A stretch of 64,000 nucleotides of DNA from Gracilariopsis chorda (lineage: Eukaryota; Rhodophyta; Florideophyceae; Gracilariales; Gracilariaceae), in NCBI GenBank assembly GCA_003194525.1, contig NBIV01000051.1:124001-188000 (forward strand). The letters are read 5' to 3'. Below, in pieces: positions 1 through 9,063 of this stretch. The position numbers and the translations under genes are program-made. The notes beneath the pieces were generated by a model that saw nothing but the letters and a program-made list of their open reading frames with translations, was not told the DNA's origin and ran no database searches. The number at the start of each line of letters is the position of its first letter. Positions within the stretch are counted from its first letter, which is position 1.

Positions 1-1004
1 CTTGAGGACCTGTTGTCCAGTCGGTAAGTCCGATAGTCCAACACTTTCTTAAAAAGTTCGTTGGTGGTTGCCAGCGGCCTGAGGCGTCGAACAGCCGCCT
101 CATCCGCGTCCGTATCGGTCGAAACTGACGAGTCCGAACTGGACCCGTCATCGCTCTCGTCCGAATGGTCTCTCCTCTTCCTCGACTTCTTGTTCCTTCT
201 AGGTCTTCTATTCTTCCTTCGGTCAGCACTTCGCTCGTCCAATGGAGCGATCTCGACATCGCCAAATCCGATGGGTCTGCGGGCCTTCTGGGAGCCCTGG
301 TACCTCATGGGTCGTGCAGCCATTAGGCCTTCTTGCCGGGGAGGCTCTCTTCCACTCCCTGGGTGCACTTCCATTTGGTCGTCCTGTTGGTTTACCCGGC
401 GAGGGGCTGGTAAAGCAGCCACTCCCGGGGGTTCGGAGTGTGGTTGCCACACGGAGGCCGATGGAATACTTTGAATATTGGCCGCAAGGGCCGGGGTGCC
501 TACCTGGCGTGTGACCTCCGTCCGTATGGTCGAGGCCATGGCTTCCACGAAGGTCGTGGAGTCCAGGACCTGAGGAACGAGGCGAGTAATCCGTTGGTCA
601 ATCATTCCGTCAAGGACCTCTGGAACACGCGTATCCAAAAGGGACTGGACGTGCTCCTCACAGAGCCGTTTCAGCTGCGGCCAAAGGACATCTGCGAGAC
701 CCCTGGAGAGGTCTTCCCTCACATCTGGAGAAGCTTCCTGTAGGTCTTGCGTCGGCGTGGCCGGCTGGGAATTGATCCTGTTAAGGCGTGAGCGGAGACG
801 AGCGGCCAAATTGGACTCTCTCGCAATCCGTTCAGGATTATCCACGGGGGTCAATGGACGCCCTAAAGGTTGACTGCGCGTACTCCGTCGGTCACTGCTC
901 GCATCGGCCGCGAGGCCAATGGTTTCAGGAACCGTCGACAGTCCACTGGGGCCAGCCTGTGGCGTCCTCTGGTCATCTGGTCGGTTGTTATTTTCGGTAT
1001 CCAT
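1..1004 (-). CDS. gag: gag polyprotein of element A (partial, C-terminus off window)
   Basis: Structural capsid protein of a Ty3/gypsy element. The frame opens with ATG at 1004, about 100 bases inside the primer site, and stays open for 334 codons to the window edge. The N-terminal half is hydrophilic and Pro/Arg-rich. Near residue 270 comes a Lys/Arg-rich block, then an Asp/Ser-rich acidic stretch, then RRLRPLATTNELF at the start of the gag core. The same order is found in the gag of element E, where the frame is broken. No stop or frameshift is visible, unlike most elements here, so the element may be young and functional. The capsid core and zinc knuckle should lie to the left of base 1. 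Confidence 0.8.
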   Translation of the reverse strand, partial: MDTENNNRPDDQRTPQAGPSGLSTVPETIGLAADASSDRRSTRSQPLGRPLTPVDNPERIARESNLAARLRSRLNRINSQPATPTQDLQEASPDVREDLSRGLADVLWPQLKRLCEEHVQSLLDTRVPEVLDGMIDQRITRLVPQVLDSTTFVEAMASTIRTEVTRQVGTPALAANIQSIPSASVWQPHSEPPGVAALPAPRRVNQQDDQMEVHPGSGREPPRQEGLMAARPMRYQGSQKARRPIGFGDVEIAPLDERSADRRKNRRPRRNKKSRKRRDHSDESDDGSSSDSSVSTDTDADEAAVRRLRPLATTNELFKKVLDYRTYRLDNRSS

Positions 1005-1105
1005 GGGGCTGTTGCTTGTCATTACCAGTCCGTCGGTCCAAAGTCCAAAGGTAGAATCCCGTAAATTCTTCTTTCATAAAGGTCTGTATCGAAACGTCCA
1101 AAGGG

Positions 1106-1125
1106 GATTCTAGGTCGGGAGACCA
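1106..1125 (-). other. primer-binding site of element A
   Basis: On the minus strand the sequence is TGGTCTCCCGACCTAGAATC, two bases inside the LTR. The plus strand has the form of a tRNA 3' end: last two T-loop purines plus TT, a CTAGG T-stem strand, a 7-nt acceptor strand TCGGGAG, discriminator A, then CCA. The same 20-mer, with up to three changes, recurs next to the LTRs of B1, B2, C, D and E. Confidence 0.85.
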
Positions 1126-1127
1126 AA

Positions 1128-1605
1128 TGTAGGATAGTGAGCCAAGTGGGCAAACTCCTAATGGTCTCGTGGTAGCGTGGCAGAGCTGGGGGGTCCTAAG
1201 GTCAATGAAGGGGCGGCGACACCTCTGGTAATGTTGGCGCAATGGGGTGGCGCTGACTACGCAGTCCTACAGGTCGGAATTGCGGTAGCGATACCTTGAA
1301 GGCCAAAGGGAATTGTGAGTACCGAGTACGGGGGTGCTCAAGACTCACAAGGGTGTCTGAGTTTACTGTCCCTAGGGGAGGCGCAGCTCGAGGTGCCTAA
1401 GTATCGGCACCGAGGCGCCTCGACCCTGTGGCACTGTAAAGTGCCCTACTCTACAGTAGCTATATCTAGTCCTATGGTTACTAATTAAATAAAATTAAAT
1501 AAATTATATAAAATACAGATAGCCATCCTTGGGCCAGATACACAACGTGTATCGTCCACATGGGTCTCCAGAGTTGCGGAATCCACTGGACTTCACTATC
1601 TCACA
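1128..1605 (-). repeat. 5' LTR of element A
   Basis: The 478-bp segment has TG..CA ends with short inverted termini: TGTAGGATAGTGA at the left against the reverse complement TGTGAGATAGTGA of the right end. An AT-rich stretch at 1480-1520 (TTATATAAAAT type) is a plausible core promoter or poly(A) region. The right edge abuts B1 pol sequence. It is placed as the 5' LTR because the primer site and gag follow it on the minus strand. Confidence 0.8.
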
Positions 1606-4600
1606 ATTGGGGTGTCGTTGTTCCCGTCTTCACGGTAGGCCGGGCGAACCGCCAGTCGGCGGGGGACTTGGGCTCCGCCTTCGCGGTTGAGCTCACGAAC
1701 CGCGAGTTTGCGGGAAGATGACCGCTCCTGCGGGATCGTCATTTCCACAATCCCCTGGGGGGTCCCGTGCGACACGGTGATTGGGTGGCAAACCGCCTCC
1801 CTGCCAGGCGCACGAGCGCTCTGCACCATACGTTCCGGCGACGCCGTGGTGTCCCCGGCTACTGACGGGTTGCCTGGGGCTAACTCCGGTACACCGGTAT
1901 TTTGGTCAAAATTCCCCTTTGGGGGGTTCTGGGCAGGTGCCGATGACACCCTTTTCAGGGGCATTGCCGCTGAGCGCAGTGCACCATCTCCGTGAGGAGG
2001 AGCAGCGTCCGGTACGACCGGTTTCGAGCGTGCGATGGCGCGCGTTATTCCCGAGTTTCTCGGTTCTTCGCCGCAGCGGTGCAGGGGTTGGCGCAAATTA
2101 TTCCCCGTAGCGGGGGCTTTGATTCCGTCAACGACGGGAGGCGTTTCCGGTGCTTGCAAGCCAGGGCTTAAAGCTTCGACTGCAGCTTGGCTGCCTTTTT
2201 CCCCAAGAGGGGTGTGGGTATTTCCCAGCGGCGCTGGTGTATCTGGGCGCCTCTTTTCCGCGGGGCGCGGGTCTGATCGACCTGATTGAACCGCTTCCGC
2301 GGGGACTTCCGCCAACGGCGGCTTCGAGGCATCGGGCGATTGCCTTTCCGCTGCTGCGGTCTTGGAGTGAGGCTTCTCGTTTTCCCGTGACAAACGGTGT
2401 ATTTGCCGCTTTTGCGGGGCCTGCGCGGTTGGTTCCTGTTGCACAGCACTGCCCGGGAACGGGGGTTTAGTGTCGCGTGACATACTCCGTGCTCCACGTT
2501 CAGTGTTCCGTATATTACGGTGTGTTTCCCGTTGCGACGGTGATATCGTTCCTCGAAAACAAGTGTTCTCCTCCCCCTCCTTAGACGGAGCGGCGGGATA
2601 AGGGATAACATTCCCCGCCTGGCGGGTATAAATGCGCTCCAGTGGGGCAGATGTGGTAGGGGCGGGCGCTGAGGGGCCCGAATTACCCGGCTGAGCCGGT
2701 GAGTCCGACAGAGTCAGTAGGTCTGAGAGTCCCCGGCTGGGGTGTGGTAGTACCGTAGGTCTAGTACTCCCGGATTGTTCCGGTGTAGCGGAGTCCGTAG
2801 AAACGGGGTTGCCTGCATCCAGGACTACCTCTGACGAGGGAGGAGGGGCAAGGACAACACGATCACGGGAAATCCGTTCGTGCGTGTCCCCCATCTCTAC
2901 CACGACAGTGTCGGTGTTAACAGAGATCACCTTGAAGGGTCCATCCGCCACAGGCGAGAGTTTGTGACGCTTCTCCCGTTCCGGGTTGTAGTATTCCTTC
3001 CTGATGAAGGCGTAGTTATTTGCCCGAATCGGGGACGGTTTTCCTCGCAAGCGAGCGTCAAAATCCCGCTTGTAAGCGGCTTGGGCCCGTGCCATAGACT
3101 TCCGCGCCGCGGGGACCAGCTTGGAAAGCAATTGCTTCCATTGCTGCCGGTAGATACCCACAGATGGGAAATTGTCCAAGGTAGCTTGGGGTTCCAGCGC
3201 CACAGGCAGGGGTGTTCTAGATAGAACTAACTCGAATGGCGAAACTCCGGTAGTCCGGTGTACCTGCGTATTGTACGCGTAGGTTACCGCATCAGCGTAG
3301 AGATCCCAATTCGTTGGGTTGTCAGCGACGTAGGAACGTAACGCCGCGAGTAACGTCCGGTTAAACCGTTCAACTTGCCCATTACACTGGGGGTGGTAGG
3401 TAGTCGTGAACAAGTTCTTGACATCCAGGATGCGACAAACATCCTGGAAGAACTTGCTCACGAACTGCTTCCCGTTGTCAGAGAGCACCTCTACAGGGGG
3501 ACCGTAGACAAAAATCCAGTGCGTCACCAGAGCCTGGGCCACCGTGAGAGCGGTTATCCTCCGAAGAAGGACAGTCCGTACCAGCTTAGAAAAGCGGTCG
3601 GTAATGACAAGTAGAAACTTGTTTCCACGTTTCGTGGTGAGTAATGGTCCGAGAATATCGATCGCAATAAACTCGAGCGGCGCCCTTGCGGGGAATAGTT
3701 TCATCTTCTTCGCATTTTTGCGGTGTTTGACGCGATTCTTCGCGCATTCGCTACAAAACCGCACGGTTGCGTAGCAATCCACCGCCATTGCGGGCCAATA
3801 GAAATCCCTTCGCAGGGTTAGGTAGAGTTTCATCCCACCTGGGTGACCTCCAATGGGGGCGTAGTGTGATAGATGTAACACCCGCGATTGCAGGGAATGT
3901 GGTACCACAATCTGTGGGCGGGCTTCGACCTTTCTTACGAGGTAGCCTTTGTCGTTGACCCCGAAAGGGAGATCTTCACCACCGTGGATACGGGCACGAA
4001 TTCTCGTACAGAATGGGTCGCCGAATTGTTCTCGGATCATTTCTTCCGGTGATACCGGTACAAAGTTTCCCGGTAACGGGTTCTCAGGTTTATCTCGCGA
4101 TGCGAGTAGTTCGTCAAAATCAGCATCCTCGTCCCAGGTTTCTGGCCTAGCCTCGACGGCATGTTCCGGATCATCCGGGTCTATAGCCATGAAGCATGGG
4201 ACTTCATCATCCTCCGTTGGGAGTGCTTCCCCACTTGTGGGTAACCGCGATAAAGCGTCGGCCTGGGTGTTCTGCGCACCCTTTTTATAAATGACTTGAA
4301 AGTCATATTCCGCGAGGCGGAGTCTCCAGCGCATGAGGCGTCCCGACGGGTCGGAGATATTCATCAACCACCTCAATGAGGAATGATCCGTGTACACGGT
4401 GAAGTGAATTCCCATAAGGTAGGGGCGCAGAGTGGTCATCGCCCATACGACGGCGAGGCACTCTTTCTCCGATACGGAGTAGTTCCGCTCATGAACATTG
4501 AGCGAACGTGACCAATAACCAATTGGATGCCATTCCCCCTCGGGGGTGGTTTGAAAAAGAGCACACCCGACTTGGTAGTCGCTCGAGTCCGTATCTACGG

Positions 4601-6799
4601 AGTATGGCAACCCAAGTTTTGGGAGATGTAGGATTGGTGCTGATGTGACAGCCTCCTTTAAGGAGTTAAAAGCTTCCGATTGCTTGGGCGTAAATGTTCC
4701 CAGTTTTGGGGGGTTCCCCTTTCGCAACAACGCGTTCAGGGGCGCTGCAGTATCCGAAAAGTTCGGGATAAACCGTCGATAGACGTTGACCAGTCCCAGA
4801 AAGGAGCGCAGACCGTTTGAGTACGGGGTTCTTTCGCCTCAACGAGGGATTTGACTCGAGCTTTCTCGATCGCTAACGGTCCAGGACGGATAATGTGACC
4901 CAGATACTTCACAGTATCTGTGAAAAACTCGCATTTCCTCAACTTGAGGGTAATTCCCGCATCGCGGAGTACGGTGAGCACGTCTCGGACGTGAGTGAGA
5001 TGGTCGTCCAACGAGTTGGAGAAGATGATGATATCATCAAGGTAGACCAGACAACTCCGCCACTTAAAGCGGTTGAGTAAAATATCTACTGCACGCTGAA
5101 AGGTGGCGGGGGCGTTGGTTAACCCAAATGGCATCCGCTTGAAGCGGTACGTTCCTGCATGGCAGGTGAATGCGGTTTTGTCGCGATCCTCCTGTCTGAC
5201 AGATACTTGCCAATATCCCCAATTGGCATCAAGGGCCGTGAACACGGTGGCGTCTCCAAGGGAGTCAATGCACTCGTCCATACGAGGGATGGGGTACGTG
5301 TCCCTAACAGTCACGGCATTGAGCCGGCGGTAGTCGACACAGAACCTCCAGGTTCCGTCGGCCTTTAAAGCCAGTACAACTGGGGATGCCCAGGGTGATT
5401 GAGCGGGCTCAATCACACCTGCGCGGAGCATCTTGTCCACCTGGGACTGCTCCTCTTCCCGAGCTTTCGGACCTGCCCTGTAAGGGGGTTGTGCAACCGG
5501 TCGCGCACCGGGGATTAAATCGATCCGGTGTTCCGTTGCATCAATCTCGCCAAGCGAGCCATCCCACATTGTGGTGAATTCCCGTAACATAGTACGGAGT
5601 TTGTCGCGGTGCGACTCTGGCACGTGGCTGAAGTCCAGCGCTTCAAGTGCTTTTTCCGGATCAATCCGGTCGTTGCTCGATGGAGCATTGTCCTGTGGAA
5701 CAGGTGTGGTTCGCAATTCCAATTCCGAGTTACTCGGTATGTTCGACGCTGAAGTAGCGGTTTCCTCCCCCTCCTTAGACTTGACGTCTTCGGACGGCGG
5801 GGCGAACTCCTCAGAAGAGGTGGTAACTCCGAGTACATCGGCGGCTGTCATCTTTGTTGGCAGCATTCCCATAGGATGGGGGGTTACACTCCCAATTACT
5901 TGGTGTTTGACCAGATACTGGGGGTGTTTGCCAAGGTTGGCAACCAATATCCGGAAAGGGACATCCGGGGAAATGGAGACAATTCCATTAGCCAGCGCCA
6001 GCTGGGATTTCTCGTACAACGAGGCGAGGGGTTGTATAACCCGAAGACCGTGTTGACGGGAATTTACCTGCACCCAGACTTGGGACTCAGCCGGTATAGA
6101 AACCGAGGCAGCGACGCGGAGCTTGGTGGACTCGCGGGACGCGGGCGGTGGTTCCTGCGCAGCAGGGAGCGGAACTTGTTTCCGAGAGGACCACTTTAGC
6201 GGGCGGCGAACAATCGGAACCGACGATCCGTCGTCAAGTTCTACACGCCTGAGGCGGGGCCTGATTGCGTCGACAAATCTGTCGCAGTAATCACATCCCA
6301 GTATGACTGGTGCTGCCAATGAACGGCAAACGATGAAGTCCAACTTCACCACAGAGGTACCAAGTCTCACGACGAGGTCCACTGTGCCCACCGTTTGTAA
6401 CGGATTGTTGTTCGCATCCGAAATGTCGGGGACCGCGTCAGAGCGGATACGCGACCGCACAAGCGGGGGTAACAATGATTCCACAACAAAGTTGGGGCCT
6501 GCACCTGTATCCAGGACGGTGAGAAACCTCACCATAAACTGGGGGTCAAGGCCAAGGTCGGCATAGACCTTATAATTGCGCTTGGCCAAGACCAAGACTC
6601 TACCGGGAATCCGGGGATTTTTACTCCGTATCCACGGGCGACGCAACACACCGAGGTGCGCAGAGTCCGCGTCAGCGGTGTCTTTCCTCGAGAGGACTTT
6701 CACCGGAGAGCGAGGCGAGGACGCCTCGGGCGCCGACAGCCTCGTTCTTGAGGACGCCTCTCCCAAAGGTGAGACTCCCTCAGTTAGTTTTCCGCCTTC
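1596..6799 (-). pseudogene. pol: pol of element B1 (protease, RT, RNase H, integrase, disordered tail; one frameshift)
   Basis: Ty3/gypsy polyprotein in the -1 frame relative to gag; the frame is open back through the gag stop, so it needs no start codon. In order: protease with active-site LDTGAGPN near 6510; RT with FCVDYRRLNAV, MPFGLTNAPATFQ and the catalytic YLDD near 5040; RNase H with TDSSDYQVG, EKECLAV, TDHSSLRW and ADALSRL (4640-4240); integrase zinc finger (HYAPIGGH..CSEC, 3860-3740); DDE core with AIDILGP, LSDNGKQF and NGQVERFNR (3690-3360); a GPF module near 2960. Then follow about 400 residues of Pro/Ser/Arg-rich tail. One base is missing near 4810 relative to B2, shifting the frame between RT and RNase H. 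The last codons come from the LTR of A, and the chromodomain seen in B2 is absent. Confidence 0.9.
6748..6793 (-). promoter_or_regulatory. putative -1 ribosomal frameshift signal between gag and pol (B1)
   Basis: The last gag codons read GCG GAA AAC TAA. The pol frame is -1 here (GGA AAA CTA) and open, so slippage on GGAAAAC (6787-6793) would fuse gag to pol just before the gag stop. The heptamer is not a textbook X XXY YYZ because the P-site would re-pair GAA to GGA, but the A-site AAC to AAA slip is the usual one. A hairpin follows at 6748-6783 (TGAGG/CCTCA outer stem, an imperfect inner stem, CTTT loop). The same layout occurs in B2. Inference from sequence only. Confidence 0.5.
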
Positions 6800-8958
6800 G
6801 GCGGTGGGTTGGTTTCCTCGACAACGAGTGCTTCATCCCGTTGACGGGGGTTTCTATCCGCATAAGCGGGGGTTGCAACGGATGGTTGCGTGATCTCCCG
6901 AATCGGGGTGTATGAAGCTTGCCGCGCACGCGGGGTCTGTGGTAGGGCGTGGGAAAAGTCCGTTTTAGCACGGAGGTAGGAAGCCGTTGGGACGGAACGT
7001 TTCTCCTCTGGAGTGAGGGCCTCATAATTTGCCACCACCTTCGCCATATCCTTCAGTGAACAAATACACTGAGGAGAGGTATGGCCATGGGCATAGCACA
7101 GGTGGCAAATGAGAGCCAGCACCGCGAAACGCGGATTATTATTCCGAGTATCGGAGAAGCGAACCGCAGGGCGGGTGTCAGTCCATCCAGGCCGTTGAGA
7201 ACGGGATTGACCGTTTGAAAACGGGAGTCGTTGGGGTTGAAACCGACTGTTACCACCGTATAGTACGGGATCTTCTGTTCCCGTATCATGGGTCATCTCA
7301 GTCGTTGACGGTAACTCACTGGTGGGTATCGACACACCATCCCCCTGCGCTAAATGCACGGTATCAAATCCCTGTCCAGGGTTCCCATCCGTGGTGAGCG
7401 GGAGAGAGGAAGCTTCGCTTTCCAGCAACAACGCCTTGGCGGATTTAGACCGATTGTTCGGAGTTCTTGCACGAAGTGCATCCCCTTCCGCTCGAGCGTG
7501 TTGGACCAGCTCGAGGTAGGTGATCCTTCGCTTGTCCTCCCGATAACGGGTAACTAAACTCCGGATTGCCGGGTCAAGACCATCAATGAACATGGTACTG
7601 CGCTCCCCAGCGGGGTATACGTTACCACATCTGTGGAAAGCCTTGTTAAGGCGCACCGAGTAATCGGTCTCGGTCTCTCCAGCACGCTGGCGTGTATCTC
7701 GCAAAGCGAGGATAGCCTGCTGAATAGCGGTGTTGGTGGCGTAGGAGCGCAGAAGATACTGCACAGCCTCCGGCCAGCAAGTAACTCCTCCCTCGGAGGC
7801 GCGAGAAGATCCTCTGACAGAGGTGTATTGGTCCTCCGCCACTCCCCGTAAGAAATACGGTAAAGCCAAATAGGCTTGTCCCTCATTCATACCGAGGATA
7901 TCGGCCTCCGCTACAAAGCGGGATAGGAAATCCAGTACTAGGACTGGGTCCTCTCCAGTAAAATACTGGTTGCGGAGCGAGAGCTGCATTCGCTTAATGC
8001 ATTCTCGCACCTTTCCCGTACCACGGGGCGTACGTCCAAGTGACGAATCTTCGAGCCGGTAGTACCGGTATGATAAAAGCTTCCGGTAATCCGGGCTTGT
8101 CGGTTTCAATTCCCGGAGACTGGGGTGTCTTCTCCTCTTCTGGCGGGTTCGGACCACACCTTCAGTGGCCGATGACCGCTTCGAGCGGGAGGAGTAGCCT
8201 CGCTTCTCGTCCTCCGAGTCGGAGGCCAAGGAGCTCGAGCTAACCGAATGGTTTCGGGGTGAGTCCGACGATGTCGAAGAATCGGAGTCCGAATATTTTC
8301 GGTGATGTTTCCGTCGGTGACGGCGTTTCTTCTTCCCAGCAAGCTGGTCGTTGTGCGATGCCTCGTTGACCGGATCACCCGGGGATGGTTTGTCCATGAG
8401 GACGAACTGCTCCAGCGTCTCCAGGCGGGCACCAATCCGATCAAATCGGGCTTCAACTCCTTCGATGAAGGCGGCGGGTTGTCCCAAACTCTCCAACACG
8501 GAGTTAACGTCAGACCGTAAAATACGGAGCTCCTTGGCGACCTCCTTTCCGGGGGTTGCCGAGACCACCTCTTGGAGGGATTTTAGTTCCCCTACAAGGG
8601 TGTCATGGGCGGTCCACAGAGCGCGGACCTGGGATTCCAGGGAAGTCCCCTGGGGGGTGTTATCGCCCGTTCCACGAGGGCTTGAAGCCGCGACAGCGGG
8701 AGCAGGCCGGGGTGCCTGGGGCACTGCGGCAACAGCCGGAGCCGATGCTGCATTACCCTGCGGGGGTGATAACCAGGGCAAAAGGAGGTTCCGGGGTTCC
8801 CGGTCGGGGGTATCGTTCTGCGATGAAGCGGCGCCAGCACGGCTGGAACTTGTCCGTATAGGGATACGGGGTACGAACCAAACTTCGGAAGTGTCCGCGT
8901 TGTCGCGGGAGCGACTACGCGTAACCACTGGCTCCGCGTCGGAGGGATTTCTCGACAT
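6784..8958 (-). CDS. gag: gag polyprotein of element B1
   Basis: Intact 724-residue capsid protein; ATG at 8958, about 80 bases inside the primer site. Residues 1-110 are disordered and Pro/Ala-rich. A coiled segment around 120-200 contains the heptad-like stretch ending in LETLEQFVLM. Residues 210-260 are a basic block (KKKRRHRRKHHRK) followed by a Ser/Asp run. The retrotransposon gag core begins near 285 (KELKPTSPDYRKLLSYRYYR) and includes DPVLVLDFLSRFVAEADILG. A CX2CX4HX4C knuckle (CHLCYAHGHTSPQC) sits at about 618-631, for RNA binding. It ends PPPKAEN, followed by the pol frame at -1. It is highly similar to the B2 gag over its full length, with no breaks. Confidence 0.92.
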   Translation of the reverse strand: MSRNPSDAEPVVTRSRSRDNADTSEVWFVPRIPIRTSSSRAGAASSQNDTPDREPRNLLLPWLSPPQGNAASAPAVAAVPQAPRPAPAVAASSPRGTGDNTPQGTSLESQVRALWTAHDTLVGELKSLQEVVSATPGKEVAKELRILRSDVNSVLESLGQPAAFIEGVEARFDRIGARLETLEQFVLMDKPSPGDPVNEASHNDQLAGKKKRRHRRKHHRKYSDSDSSTSSDSPRNHSVSSSSLASDSEDEKRGYSSRSKRSSATEGVVRTRQKRRRHPSLRELKPTSPDYRKLLSYRYYRLEDSSLGRTPRGTGKVRECIKRMQLSLRNQYFTGEDPVLVLDFLSRFVAEADILGMNEGQAYLALPYFLRGVAEDQYTSVRGSSRASEGGVTCWPEAVQYLLRSYATNTAIQQAILALRDTRQRAGETETDYSVRLNKAFHRCGNVYPAGERSTMFIDGLDPAIRSLVTRYREDKRRITYLELVQHARAEGDALRARTPNNRSKSAKALLLESEASSLPLTTDGNPGQGFDTVHLAQGDGVSIPTSELPSTTEMTHDTGTEDPVLYGGNSRFQPQRLPFSNGQSRSQRPGWTDTRPAVRFSDTRNNNPRFAVLALICHLCYAHGHTSPQCICSLKDMAKVVANYEALTPEEKRSVPTASYLRAKTDFSHALPQTPRARQASYTPIREITQPSVATPAYADRNPRQRDEALVVEETNPPPKAEN

Positions 8959-9040
8959 GAGAAAATACCGTTACGACGGGAAACGATCACGGAACTTCCG
9001 GTAGATAAAAACAAACCTCGTAAGAGGGAAAACCAAAACC

Positions 9041-9060
9041 GATTCTAGGTCGGGAGACCA
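9041..9060 (-). other. primer-binding site of element B1
   Basis: Minus-strand TGGTCTCCCGACCTAGAATC, three bases inside the LTR and identical to the site in element A. Confidence 0.85.
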
Positions 9061-9063
9061 CTT

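Larger units (their letters stand above)
1..1605 (-). mobile_element. Ty3/gypsy element A, 5' end (LTR, primer site, gag)
   Basis: Reading leftwards this is the start of an LTR retrotransposon: a 478-bp LTR, a two-base spacer, a tRNA-type primer-binding site and an uninterrupted gag frame that leaves the window at base 1. It lies inside element B1: B1 pol sequence is readable up to the LTR edge, and its last two codons and stop come from the LTR. The open gag suggests a recent insertion. The protein is closest to the gag of element E (shared Arg-rich block, Asp/Ser-rich stretch and RRLRPLATTNELF motif). The 3' LTR is outside the window, so LTR divergence and target duplication cannot be checked. 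Confidence 0.85.

Noticed and set aside
1687-4290. Many plus-strand open frames opposite B1 pol (and the same opposite B2 and both gag genes)
   Set aside because: They are antisense shadows caused by GC-rich coding and palindromes. They have no conserved spacing, motifs or independent homologs, unlike the aORF region, which does not overlap sense coding.
9041-9060. A tRNA gene fragment
   Set aside because: The tRNA 3'-end-like 20-mer is always next to an LTR and has no tRNA body, so it is a primer-binding site.
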